64,000 bases of DNA, from positions 22,455,477 to 22,519,476 of the forward strand of contig NC_044917.1 of NCBI RefSeq assembly GCF_003576645.1, written 5' to 3'. This DNA is from Ipomoea triloba. Taxonomy: Eukaryota > Streptophyta > Magnoliopsida > Solanales > Convolvulaceae. The notes below the pieces were generated by a model. It saw nothing but the letters and a program-made list of their open reading frames with translations, did no database searches and was not told the DNA's origin. Every line of letters starts with the position of its first letter. Within the stretch, counting starts at the first letter, position 1. The translations under genes were made by a program, and so were the position numbers. Of the stretch, positions 32,034 to 41,762 are shown in pieces.

Positions 32034-32490
32034 GATAGACTTAAGTGATAAAATAGATCAAATATGGAATGAGATAGTAATAAAAGAACAACTTGAAAAT
32101 ATAATAAAATTATTAACTGAAATCAAAGAAAAACAAAGTAAAATACAAGAATTAAATATACAAGAAATTGTAAAAGAAGAATTGACTAAATTATGGAATA
32201 TATCAGAAGTTCCAACTTTTAAAATGATATTAGAAAAGATAGATTTATTAGAAAACAAAGATAAACGAAAGCAAAAAATAGAAGAAAGAATAGAAAGTTC
32301 AGGAGTAAATAAAGAAACAATAGACCTTATAAAATTAGAAGAAAAACCAGAAATAGTACCTATAGATGCTTGGAGACGAACTAAAGAACCAATTATGATA
32401 GATATAAGTAAGATGAAACCTCAATTAACAGAACCCGTAAAACAAACTATAGAAAAATTAGCTTTGTTAAGTAAAAGAGGAAAATTTTAG
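31993..32490 (+). CDS. Viral 165-residue ORF, virion-associated-protein position
   Basis: Coiled-coil N-terminal two thirds (I-K-L-L-T-E-I-K-E-K-Q-S-K), then a more basic tail (E-K-L-A-L-L-S-K-R-G-K-F). It lies between the small ORF and the coat protein, where caulimoviruses encode the coiled-coil, nucleic-acid-binding virion-associated protein. Assignment rests on size, coiled coil and position only. The coat ORF starts 5 nt downstream. Confidence 0.5.
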   Translation: MKEDGEKEYIKMNKIDLSDKIDQIWNEIVIKEQLENIIKLLTEIKEKQSKIQELNIQEIVKEELTKLWNISEVPTFKMILEKIDLLENKDKRKQKIEERIESSGVNKETIDLIKLEEKPEIVPIDAWRRTKEPIMIDISKMKPQLTEPVKQTIEKLALLSKRGKF

Positions 32491-32494
32491 AATC

Positions 32495-33808
32495 ATGGAA
32501 GAAAATAGTATAGCAACCTTTCTCGCAAAATATGGAAAAGAAATATTAGATAAAGAGAGATACAAGTATGAACCAATAAAACAAGAATCTAAAATGACTG
32601 AAAAAATAAACCAAAAAGAAAAAAGAGAAGTATTTATAGAAAAAACAGAATATACAGAATTTTTGTCATTAAAAATAGAAAAACAAGCACAACAAATAGA
32701 AGAATTAAAAAAGGAAAATATTAAGTTAATAAAAAATTCTAGTAAAGACTGGATAGATAAATATAAGAAATATAAACATAGTTATTATGACACTAAAAAA
32801 GAATTAAAAGATACTAAATTAGAATTCAAGCAAATGAAACAAGAAATGGAAAATTTAAGACTAGAAGTAGAAGATTTAAGAAATTCTATGAAAAAACTAA
32901 AAGGAAAAGATAAGATAAGAAGTGATACTAGTAGTGTAGATACTTGTAGTGATGATAGTAGAAAAGAAATAGAAAATAATGAGAAAGATTTAAAAATAGT
33001 AGGATACATAGAAGGATTAGTAGAAGAAGAAGAAGAAGATGATACAGAAATAGTTAAAGAAAATGATCAAATTATAGAAGTACTAAGAAAGATGAAATCA
33101 GTCAATGCTATAATAGAAGAGGAACCAACAAGCGATATAGAAGAAGAGTTTGACCAAAACAATAATAATATAGAAACTGATGCCGAAACAGAAGATATAA
33201 TAAATGAAGATGCTAATGATTATCCTGAAGAAGAATTAGTAGACCCAAACTTAGAATTAATCAGCAAAAGAAAAACAAGACTACCAGACCACATACCAAT
33301 AGGACAACAATTTGAATTTAAAGATTTTGTAGGATCTATGAGTCAAGGAGTAAATTTAAATGGATATTTTCTAGACTTAGATAATGTTTATGATGAACAA
33401 GAAATTAATAGAAGAATACATGACTGGAATTTAGGAATGTTTATAGCACTAATGAACTCAAATTACACTGCAGATCTTGATTATGTTTATGACTTAATAT
33501 CAAAAACTTTAATAGGAAAAGTAGGATTTTGGTTTGAATCTATAACAGTTCAATTTAGAGCACAAGCACCTAGTTATGCTACAGATTGGAAATCTATGTT
33601 ATCAATATTTGATATAGTATTAAAAAGAGAATTTTTAGGAGAAAGATGGTTTGTATCACAAGAAAAAGTAATAGCAGAAAGAAAAACCGAAATAATAATG
33701 AATTTAAATAATATGAAATGTTGTAAAATTAGTAAATTACCAGAATATACTATAAAAGCTTTAGCAAATTCTTTTATGAAGCAAGATTTTCCCAAGAAGA
33801 AGGTATAA
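32495..33808 (+). pseudogene. Viral coat protein ORF, N-terminal and core part (frameshifted at its end)
   Basis: 437 residues open. An acidic, coiled-coil first half (long E/D runs around residues 170-255, as in caulimovirid coat precursors) is followed by a core region (residues about 260-430: W-N-L-G-M-F-I-A-L-M, L-I-G-K-V-G-F-W-F-E). The frame ends at 33808, but coat-type coding continues in another frame from about 33780, so one small indel splits the ORF. The capsid subunit packages viral DNA. The break is described only; it would leave a coat protein lacking its RNA-binding tail. Confidence 0.75.
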
Positions 33809-34542
33809 CATATCAACAATTATATTATGATCATTTACCAACACCATATAATACAGAAATAACTAAGGAATATAGTCAATATGAACCAAAAGAAAATACC
33901 TTAGGAGAAAGAATTAGAGTATTAAGGTCATATTTAATGAGAAAATGTGAAGAATATAGGATACAACAAAAGATTAAAAAAGATAAGAGGAAAGGATTAA
34001 GAGAAATATGTGGATTTACAGAGAAAAGATTAATATTTGGATGTGATAGAGACTATAAAGATAAGAGAAGAAAAAGAAAATATTCTAACAAATATAGGAA
34101 ATTTAGGAAAAATAGAAATAATGAATCTTATTATAAGCCATACTATAAACCTTATAGAAGATATAAAAAGAAAAAATTTAGAAAGTATAAAAATACCCCT
34201 GAAACTAGAAGAAGATTTAGATATAAGAGAAAATTCAGGAAAAGAAGAAGAAATATAAAACCATTAGAAGGAGAAAATAAAAATAAAAAACCTTACGAAT
34301 GTAGATGTTGGAATTGTAATGAAAAAGGACACTATGCCAATAAATGCCCTAAGCTAAAACAAAAAGGAGTAAAATATATTAATACTACTGAATTTATAAT
34401 GAATCTAGAGCAAATACAAGAACAAAATGATCAATGGTATGAATATGAAGTATTTTATGTCAGTGAAACAGAACCAGAAGAAGAAGAAAATATTAATGAA
34501 TGTAGTAATAATGAGAGTAGTGAGGATGAAAGTTCGGAATAA
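33782..34542 (+). pseudogene. Viral coat protein C-terminal part with basic region and zinc knuckle
   Basis: The second frame of the split coat ORF. It holds a long Lys/Arg/Tyr-rich stretch (about 33960-34260), then C-W-N-C-N-E-K-G-H-Y-A-N-K-C (about 34303-34350), a perfect CCHC knuckle as in all caulimovirid coat proteins, and an acidic tail. The first ATG in this frame is at 33937, but coding character extends upstream of it. It ends at TAATGG, overlapping the next ORF. Confidence 0.8.
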
Positions 34543-34724
34543 TGGATACGCATAAAGGATGGTTAGTTTTATTACAATTAGGAATAAAAAACATTGAAAG
34601 AAACTTTATTGAGCAGATGATAACCTTAAAAAGAGTAGAAAAAATATTAGAAGAAAAATTAGGAGAAGATCTAAAATACAAAATTATGGAAAATTATTAT
34701 AACTATTTACTTTATAGATGGTAG
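34542..34724 (+). CDS. Viral 60-residue ORF between coat and pol
   Basis: Starts in the stop of the coat frame and overlaps the pol ORF by 7 nt, so the chain of overlaps is unbroken. Helical, no recognised motif. It may be a genuine small ORF or the decayed start of pol; overlap spacing favours the first. Confidence 0.4.
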   Translation: MDTHKGWLVLLQLGIKNIERNFIEQMITLKRVEKILEEKLGEDLKYKIMENYYNYLLYRW

Positions 34725-36712
34725 CAGTTTATATAGAAGCATATGTAGAATATAAACCTAATAAGATGGGAATACAAAAAATATTTATAGATAGTGGAGC
34801 AGATATATGTTTAGCTAAAAAAGATATAATAGCGCCATATAGATGGAAAAAATCAAATAGACATAGAATAAAAGTCTCAAGATTTAATGAACATAATAAA
34901 GAACTAGATGTAGTAGCTGAAGATGTAAAAATCATATTAGACAAATTAATGATTAAAATACCAATAATATATCAAGAAAATAATATGAAACACCCTTTAT
35001 TATTAGGAAACAACTTTTTAGACTTTTTTAAAACACAAGTAATAAATAGTGAAACATTAAGTCTATTAACACCCTGTAATAAATGGATTATATTAAAAAG
35101 AATTTTACCAGTACATTTTTTAAAAATATATAACATTAAAATAGAAAGAAATAATAATTTAGAACAATTAAAGAAAAAATATTTAGAACTATTAAAAATA
35201 AACTTTGGAGAAAACCCTATTACCTTATGGGATAAAGAAAAAATATATGCCGATATAAAATTAATAAATCCAAATGATATTATAAGAAGTAAACCTATAA
35301 GATATAGTCCAACTGACCAAAAGGAATTTGAAATACAGATAAAAGAATTATTAGAATTAGGAATAATTAAAGAAAGTAGAAGTCCACATAGTAGCCCTGC
35401 CTTTTTAGTAAGAAAACATAGTGAACAAAAAAGAGGAAAAGCTAGAATGGTAATTGACTATAGAGAATTAAACAAGAAAATAATATTTGATGGATACTTT
35501 TTACCTTATAAAAGAAATTTAATAAACAGAATAGCTAGTGAAAAATGGTTTAGTAAATTTGATTGTAAAAGGGGATTTTGGCAAATAAAACTTACTAAGG
35601 AAGCTCAACCTTTAACAGCTTTTAGTACCCCTCAAGGACAACATGAATGGAAAGTATTACCCTTTGGATTAAAAAATGCACCACAAATATATCAAAGAAG
35701 AATGGATCAAGTCTTTAGACCTTTAAATGAATTTTGTATAATATATGTAGATGATATTTTAATATATAGTAATACTCTAAAAGATCATGTAGAACATTTG
35801 AATGAATTTATAAAAACTGTTAGAAAACATGGAATCTTTTTGAATGAATTTATAAAAACTGTTAGAAAACATGGAATCTTATTATCTGAAAAGAAATCTG
35901 AAATATTTAAAAATACAGTTGAATATTTAGGAAAGAAATCTGAAATATTTAAAAATACAGTTGAATATTTAGGATACATAGTCTCAATATTTAAAAATAC
36001 AGTTGAATATTTAGGATACATAGTCTCAAGAGAAGGATTACAATTACAAGAACACATAGTAACAAAAATAAAAGATTTTAAAGAAAAACTAGATAATAAA
36101 AAAGAAGTAAAACAATTCTTAGGAATAGTAAATTATGCATCAGATTATATTAAAGATTTACCAACACTTAGAAAACCCTTACAAAATTTAATTAGAAAAT
36201 CTAATATATTTGAATGGAAAGAGGAACATACTAATGCTATTAAAACTATAAAACAAAAAGTAAAATCCCTACCAAAATTAAGATTACCAGAAAAAGATGA
36301 TCAACTAGAATTAGAATTATATACAGATGCTAGTGATGTAGGATGGGGAGCAGTATTAGTTGCTTATACTAAAGAAGATATAGACAAGGAAAAATCTTTA
36401 ATATGTGGATATGGATCAGGAACATGGAAGCCTAATGAACAAAATTATCATATAAATGAGAAAGAGGTATTAGCAGTAAAATTAGGAATAAAAAGATTTC
36501 ATTATCATCTATTACCGGTAAAATTTATAGTAAGAACAGATAATACTCAAGTTAGAGCCTTTATTATGAATAAAATAGATCCATTACCAGAATTAAACAG
36601 AAGGAGATATTGGCAATCTTTCTTTTGTTATTATGATTTTATTGTTAAACCTATATCAGGAACTAAAAATGTGTTAGCTGATTTTTTGAGCAGGTACAAA
36701 AATGTCAAGTAG
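34718..36712 (+). pseudogene. Viral pol: aspartic protease, reverse transcriptase, RNase H
   Basis: 664 residues in one open frame. Protease: F-I-D-S-G-A-D (D25) and L-L-L-G-N-N-F-L near 90. RT: K-F-D-C-K-R-G-F-W-Q-I, F-G-L-K-N-A-P, and the catalytic Y-V-D-D near 344. RNase H: Y-T-D-A-S-D-V-G-W-G near 534, N-E-K-E-V-L-A-V, R-T-D-N, ending L-A-D-F-L-S-R-Y. It copies pregenomic RNA into DNA. Three in-frame 42-bp tandem duplications at 35798-36028, just after the Y-V-D-D region, insert extra copies of 14-residue segments and would probably disturb RT folding, hence pseudogene. Confidence 0.9.
35798..36028. repeat. Three successive 42-bp tandem duplications within viral RT
   Basis: Copy pairs start at 35798/35840, about 35891/35933 and 35945/35987, each shifted by exactly 42 bp and nearly or fully identical. 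Each adds 14 codons, so the frame stays open. Confidence 0.9.
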
Positions 36713-37694
36713 TAGAAGTTTCAGTGAAAAAATGAAGAAAACAATAGAAGAAATTACTAAAAAACATGAATTAATATTAGAAACTCTAGAAGAGTGTGCA
36801 GAACTTATTAATATATTAAGAGAATATAAAGAGGAACCCAGTATTAATTCACCAGTACAAGCAGTATTAGAACCCCTAAAAACTTTTTCATCAAAATTAA
36901 TCAACCAACCAGAATCTTCCACCACTAAAATTCCTTTCACCATGGCAGATAAAATTAAGTACCCCTCTCAAGTAATAGAAGCCTATGAAGTTATTAATAA
37001 ATTTTACGAATATAAGTCTAATAATACCATATTAAGAGTAGGAAAAGTAACAAAATATCCTAGATTTTTATGTACCGAAGAAGCCAACCCTACAGCAGTA
37101 TATAAACTATTTACTTATGGTTTTATTGATAAAACAATAGTAGATGAAAGCATGTATAATATAAGCAAATTACCAACAATAATAGGAGACTCACTATTAA
37201 AAATGATGGAAACATTTGGAAGTGGAACTTTTGGAATACAATTTTTTGATGCCTCTACAGACTTCTTAGGAAAACCAATAGTAATATGTCAACTATTTAA
37301 AATGAGAAAAAATACTACAATAGAAGGAGATAATAATAGCCTCAATATGAAAATCCCCTGTACCCTAGATAAATTCAAAGAATGGATGAGTCAAAAGAGA
37401 GCATGGGGAGTAGTAACATTAAAATCAAGAATTGAAGATATGTTAAGGAACAAAAAAGCTTGTGTAGTAGGACATAGCAAAGGAGGAGAAGTAGAAGAAA
37501 TAATAACATTATACTATAATAATTATGAAGTAATAACCAGTGATCCCACATATTTAATAGAAATGCATAATAAATTAAAAAATTTAGAACATAAGCATGA
37601 TCCAGTTACTATCGAATATTATACAAATGTCATCGAGCAAAGGAAAAAGCAAGTCACAGCCAAGGCGAGCCCAAGTTCTGAAGATCCATTCTGA
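36702..37694 (+). CDS. Viral transactivator/viroplasmin-position ORF
   Basis: 330 residues, open, overlapping pol by 11 nt. A coiled N-terminus and a Ser/Pro linker precede a folded middle (R-F-L-C-T-E-E-A-N-P-T-A-V-Y-K-L-F-T-Y-G-F-I-D, then F-G-I-Q-F-F-D-A). This resembles the conserved core of caulimovirid ORF VI proteins (a residue pattern ahead of G-x-I-D, then a Y/F-I-K/Q-F segment). Such proteins form inclusion bodies and allow reinitiation on polycistronic RNA. It is the last ORF before the promoter, as in caulimoviruses. Family call is moderate; an identical copy lies at 39135-40127. Confidence 0.6.
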   Translation: MSSSRSFSEKMKKTIEEITKKHELILETLEECAELINILREYKEEPSINSPVQAVLEPLKTFSSKLINQPESSTTKIPFTMADKIKYPSQVIEAYEVINKFYEYKSNNTILRVGKVTKYPRFLCTEEANPTAVYKLFTYGFIDKTIVDESMYNISKLPTIIGDSLLKMMETFGSGTFGIQFFDASTDFLGKPIVICQLFKMRKNTTIEGDNNSLNMKIPCTLDKFKEWMSQKRAWGVVTLKSRIEDMLRNKKACVVGHSKGGEVEEIITLYYNNYEVITSDPTYLIEMHNKLKNLEHKHDPVTIEYYTNVIEQRKKQVTAKASPSSEDPF

Positions 37695-38349
37695 AGAAGT
37701 ATTAACTGGCCTGATGTAACATCAGGTGTATTATCAATTATTAGCTATTAACTGGCCCAATGTAGCCTAAAAACTACAGTAAGCCAACGGCTCTCTGGCC
37801 CAATGGGCGTATTAACATATCAAAATATTATGGCCTAGTGATGGCGTATTATGGCACCAAAATATTATCAAGGTTCTCTGACCCAAATGGCGTATTATCT
37901 GGTCCAATGGATGTATTAGCAGAATATTATCAAGGAAGATCTGTCCTGACGAAAAATTCAGGAGAATTATCATATTAGCAAGTATTAAAGGAAAAATCTC
38001 AAGAGAAGAAATAAATTTCAACAAAAGATCAGTGGCAAAATATTATTATCAGATGGTGGCAAAAAGGAGATCAAGAAAGAATCCCTTATCAACAATGGAG
38101 CAAGAAGACAAAAATGCTAGAAGATAAAAATGTAGATAGCAAAATAAAGAGACTTTATTAGAACTTATCTTATTGTACTTAGTAGTTATCTTATTGTACT
38201 TGATGTAATAAGTTAGATCTTGTATAATTGTACTAAGTGTGTACTAGTTTAAAGACTTTTTGTAACTTGTTAGATAAGTTTGAAGACTTTTCTTGTAGTA
38301 GTTATCTTTTAGGAATTGTAAAAACTTTGTAAGTTTCCTACGAGGTTTT
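37695..38349 (+). promoter_or_regulatory. Viral intergenic region with CCAAT-type repeat array
   Basis: From 37705 to about 37925 a motif of the form CTGGCCCAATGGGCGTATTA recurs in diverged form six times (about 37711, 37752, 37795, 37834, 37877, 37898). Further down, TTATCTTATTGTACTT is directly repeated at about 38166 and 38190, and GATA-type motifs are frequent. Location upstream of a TATA box suggests an enhancer array of the pregenomic promoter. Confidence 0.6.
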
Positions 38350-38400
38350 CTATATAAGGAAACTCTTTGTGAAATAAAAAAGGGGGGAAGAAAAAAGTTA
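38350..38400 (+). promoter_or_regulatory. Pregenomic RNA promoter core and purine tract
   Basis: CTATATAAGGAAACTC at 38350 closely matches the 35S promoter core of caulimoviruses (CTATATAAGGAAGTTC). AATAAA at 38373-38378 is a possible polyadenylation signal, and a purine tract AAAAAAGGGGGGAAG follows at about 38376-38390, which could mark the start site or serve plus-strand priming. The start would be near 38380. Confidence 0.7.
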
Positions 38401-38433
38401 TCAGTTAAGTTCAATCTCTTGTGTTTCCTTATG

Positions 38434-38434
38434 N
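38434..38434. other. Assembly gap (single N) at a probable unmerged overlap
   Basis: The sequence left of the N (36002-38433) is repeated exactly to the right (38435-40866). The repeat ends at the last base before the N and starts at the first base after it, which is how an unmerged contig overlap looks. Confidence 0.9.
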
Positions 38435-39145
38435 GTTGAATATTTAGGATACATAGTCTCAAGAGAAGGATTACAATTACAAGAACACATAGTAACAAAA
38501 ATAAAAGATTTTAAAGAAAAACTAGATAATAAAAAAGAAGTAAAACAATTCTTAGGAATAGTAAATTATGCATCAGATTATATTAAAGATTTACCAACAC
38601 TTAGAAAACCCTTACAAAATTTAATTAGAAAATCTAATATATTTGAATGGAAAGAGGAACATACTAATGCTATTAAAACTATAAAACAAAAAGTAAAATC
38701 CCTACCAAAATTAAGATTACCAGAAAAAGATGATCAACTAGAATTAGAATTATATACAGATGCTAGTGATGTAGGATGGGGAGCAGTATTAGTTGCTTAT
38801 ACTAAAGAAGATATAGACAAGGAAAAATCTTTAATATGTGGATATGGATCAGGAACATGGAAGCCTAATGAACAAAATTATCATATAAATGAGAAAGAGG
38901 TATTAGCAGTAAAATTAGGAATAAAAAGATTTCATTATCATCTATTACCGGTAAAATTTATAGTAAGAACAGATAATACTCAAGTTAGAGCCTTTATTAT
39001 GAATAAAATAGATCCATTACCAGAATTAAACAGAAGGAGATATTGGCAATCTTTCTTTTGTTATTATGATTTTATTGTTAAACCTATATCAGGAACTAAA
39101 AATGTGTTAGCTGATTTTTTGAGCAGGTACAAAAATGTCAAGTAG
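38435..39145 (+). pseudogene. Viral pol C-terminus, second copy
   Basis: Carries the end of RT, and the RNase H domain (Y-T-D-A-S-D, R-T-D-N, L-A-D-F-L-S-R). It lacks protease and the catalytic RT region because the copy begins at the gap. Identical to 36002-36712. Confidence 0.85.
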
Positions 39146-40127
39146 TAGAAGTTTCAGTGAAAAAATGAAGAAAACAATAGAAGAAATTACTAAAAAACAT
39201 GAATTAATATTAGAAACTCTAGAAGAGTGTGCAGAACTTATTAATATATTAAGAGAATATAAAGAGGAACCCAGTATTAATTCACCAGTACAAGCAGTAT
39301 TAGAACCCCTAAAAACTTTTTCATCAAAATTAATCAACCAACCAGAATCTTCCACCACTAAAATTCCTTTCACCATGGCAGATAAAATTAAGTACCCCTC
39401 TCAAGTAATAGAAGCCTATGAAGTTATTAATAAATTTTACGAATATAAGTCTAATAATACCATATTAAGAGTAGGAAAAGTAACAAAATATCCTAGATTT
39501 TTATGTACCGAAGAAGCCAACCCTACAGCAGTATATAAACTATTTACTTATGGTTTTATTGATAAAACAATAGTAGATGAAAGCATGTATAATATAAGCA
39601 AATTACCAACAATAATAGGAGACTCACTATTAAAAATGATGGAAACATTTGGAAGTGGAACTTTTGGAATACAATTTTTTGATGCCTCTACAGACTTCTT
39701 AGGAAAACCAATAGTAATATGTCAACTATTTAAAATGAGAAAAAATACTACAATAGAAGGAGATAATAATAGCCTCAATATGAAAATCCCCTGTACCCTA
39801 GATAAATTCAAAGAATGGATGAGTCAAAAGAGAGCATGGGGAGTAGTAACATTAAAATCAAGAATTGAAGATATGTTAAGGAACAAAAAAGCTTGTGTAG
39901 TAGGACATAGCAAAGGAGGAGAAGTAGAAGAAATAATAACATTATACTATAATAATTATGAAGTAATAACCAGTGATCCCACATATTTAATAGAAATGCA
40001 TAATAAATTAAAAAATTTAGAACATAAGCATGATCCAGTTACTATCGAATATTATACAAATGTCATCGAGCAAAGGAAAAAGCAAGTCACAGCCAAGGCG
40101 AGCCCAAGTTCTGAAGATCCATTCTGA
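39135..40127 (+). CDS. Viral transactivator-position ORF, second copy
   Basis: Identical to the 330-residue ORF at 36702-37694; see there for domains. Probably the same locus counted twice. This copy is continuous with the true downstream leader. Confidence 0.6.
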   Translation: MSSSRSFSEKMKKTIEEITKKHELILETLEECAELINILREYKEEPSINSPVQAVLEPLKTFSSKLINQPESSTTKIPFTMADKIKYPSQVIEAYEVINKFYEYKSNNTILRVGKVTKYPRFLCTEEANPTAVYKLFTYGFIDKTIVDESMYNISKLPTIIGDSLLKMMETFGSGTFGIQFFDASTDFLGKPIVICQLFKMRKNTTIEGDNNSLNMKIPCTLDKFKEWMSQKRAWGVVTLKSRIEDMLRNKKACVVGHSKGGEVEEIITLYYNNYEVITSDPTYLIEMHNKLKNLEHKHDPVTIEYYTNVIEQRKKQVTAKASPSSEDPF

Positions 40128-40782
40128 AGAAGTATTAACTGGCCTGATGTAACATCAGGTGTATTATCAATTATTAGCTATTAACTGGCCCAATGTAGCC
40201 TAAAAACTACAGTAAGCCAACGGCTCTCTGGCCCAATGGGCGTATTAACATATCAAAATATTATGGCCTAGTGATGGCGTATTATGGCACCAAAATATTA
40301 TCAAGGTTCTCTGACCCAAATGGCGTATTATCTGGTCCAATGGATGTATTAGCAGAATATTATCAAGGAAGATCTGTCCTGACGAAAAATTCAGGAGAAT
40401 TATCATATTAGCAAGTATTAAAGGAAAAATCTCAAGAGAAGAAATAAATTTCAACAAAAGATCAGTGGCAAAATATTATTATCAGATGGTGGCAAAAAGG
40501 AGATCAAGAAAGAATCCCTTATCAACAATGGAGCAAGAAGACAAAAATGCTAGAAGATAAAAATGTAGATAGCAAAATAAAGAGACTTTATTAGAACTTA
40601 TCTTATTGTACTTAGTAGTTATCTTATTGTACTTGATGTAATAAGTTAGATCTTGTATAATTGTACTAAGTGTGTACTAGTTTAAAGACTTTTTGTAACT
40701 TGTTAGATAAGTTTGAAGACTTTTCTTGTAGTAGTTATCTTTTAGGAATTGTAAAAACTTTGTAAGTTTCCTACGAGGTTTT

Positions 40783-40825
40783 CTATATAAGGAAACTCTT
40801 TGTGAAATAAAAAAGGGGGGAAGAA
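40783..40825 (+). promoter_or_regulatory. Pregenomic promoter core, second copy
   Basis: The TATA box and purine tract of 38350-38400 repeated. This copy is followed by the leader and the two small ORFs, so it is the one in genomic context. Confidence 0.65.
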
Positions 40826-40866
40826 AAAAGTTATCAGTTAAGTTCAATCTCTTGTGTTTCCTTATG

Positions 40867-41419
40867 GCCTTCTAAACTTTCTTTCTTCTATAACCAACTA
40901 TCAAGAGTATAAACATACTACCCTTAGAAGAGAAAAACTCTAGAAAAAATTATTAAACAACTGTTGGCAAAAGCTTGATAAATTGTGTGGAAATATCAAG
41001 AAGATCCGTGGAGGACTCCCAGCTTTTAGCCTATATCCCGTAGTTGAGTGAACAGTCAAGGGAGCAGAAGGGCAGGAAGGGTTGAGTATCCGGTGACTTG
41101 AGACGTCTATACAAGGTAAGAGCTTGAGTATCCGGTGACTTGAGACGTCTATACAAGGTAAGAGCTAAAGTATCCGGTGACTTGAGACGTCTATACAAGG
41201 TAAGAGCTAAACTGACTTTGTTTGATGATTTTTAAGAGTAATATCTGAAGGGGTATGTTGTTTAGAAATTGATGGGAGGTTATAGATATTTAAACTCAAT
41301 GATGTTTACTTCAAAGATGATTTGTGTTTTCCTTATAATGTTTGTTCATATTATTAAATTCTTAAGTATATTAGATATAATTAGTAACTTATCCACCTTT
41401 TTTAAGGTTTAAGAAGATC
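40867..41419 (+). promoter_or_regulatory. Viral leader with three 42-bp repeats carrying splice-donor motifs
   Basis: Three copies of a 42-bp unit (41084-41125, 41126-41167, 41168-41209), each holding ACAAG|GTAAGAG, a near-perfect plant 5' splice site (GT at 41116, 41158, 41200). A pyrimidine-rich CCACCTTTTTTAAG near 41393 could be an acceptor just upstream of the ORF at 41420. Caulimovirid pregenomic RNA can be spliced from the leader. I found no clear tRNA-Met primer site in the leader itself. Confidence 0.55.
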
Positions 41420-41758
41420 TTGGAAAATATTAATATGGAGTATAATGGAGAAGCTTCAACTAGTAATAGTCCTAATAATTTTACTAAAGAATGGAATCAA
41501 ATTATTAATAATAAAAATAAATTAGAGCAGGAAAAAAGAGATTGGTATCAAGTAGGTAATTACCATAGAACTAAATATATATTTTGTGAAAATAAGACAG
41601 GAAAATACTATCATTATGATAAATGTAAACAAACAATAAATAATTTAAACAAACTAGATAAAAAGATAGTAGAACTTGAAAAACTAGCAGCAGAACAAAG
41701 AAGAGCAGTATTAACACGTATTACAGCAAGATTCAAGAATTTAGAATACCCAGACTAA
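41420..41758 (+). CDS. Viral 112-residue ORF after the leader
   Basis: Starts M-E-N-I-N-M-E-Y-N-G-E-A and contains W-Y-Q-V-G-N-Y-H-R-T-K-Y, F-C-E-N-K-T-G-K-Y-Y-H-Y-D-K-C and a coiled C-terminus. Composition fits the viral ORFs. No homologue recognised. It ends 4 bp before the next ORF. Confidence 0.55.
   Translation: MENINMEYNGEASTSNSPNNFTKEWNQIINNKNKLEQEKRDWYQVGNYHRTKYIFCENKTGKYYHYDKCKQTINNLNKLDKKIVELEKLAAEQRRAVLTRITARFKNLEYPD
41543..41554 (+). other. Weak candidate tRNA-Met primer binding site
   Basis: TGGTATCAAGTA shares its first eight bases with the caulimovirid primer site TGGTATCAGAGC and then diverges. It lies inside an ORF, so it may be chance or a decayed site. Confidence 0.25.
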
Positions 41759-41762
41759 AATC

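Larger units (their letters stand above)
38435..40866 (+). repeat. Exact second copy of 36002-38433 (probable false duplication)
   Basis: Offset 2433 throughout: pol C-terminus (38435-39145), transactivator-position ORF (39135-40127), repeat array, TATA box (40783) and purine tract are repeated. The two encoded 330-residue proteins are identical. Read as assembly artefact rather than biology; a very recent tandem viral duplication cannot be excluded from sequence alone. Confidence 0.85.

Noticed and set aside
38435..40866. Tandem viral concatemer giving two terminal promoter copies
   Set aside because: Tandem integration is known for pararetroviruses, but the perfect identity and exact abutment to a single N make an unmerged overlap more likely.
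41543..41554. Firm tRNA-Met primer binding site
   Set aside because: Only the first eight bases match and the site is inside an ORF; kept as a weak candidate only.
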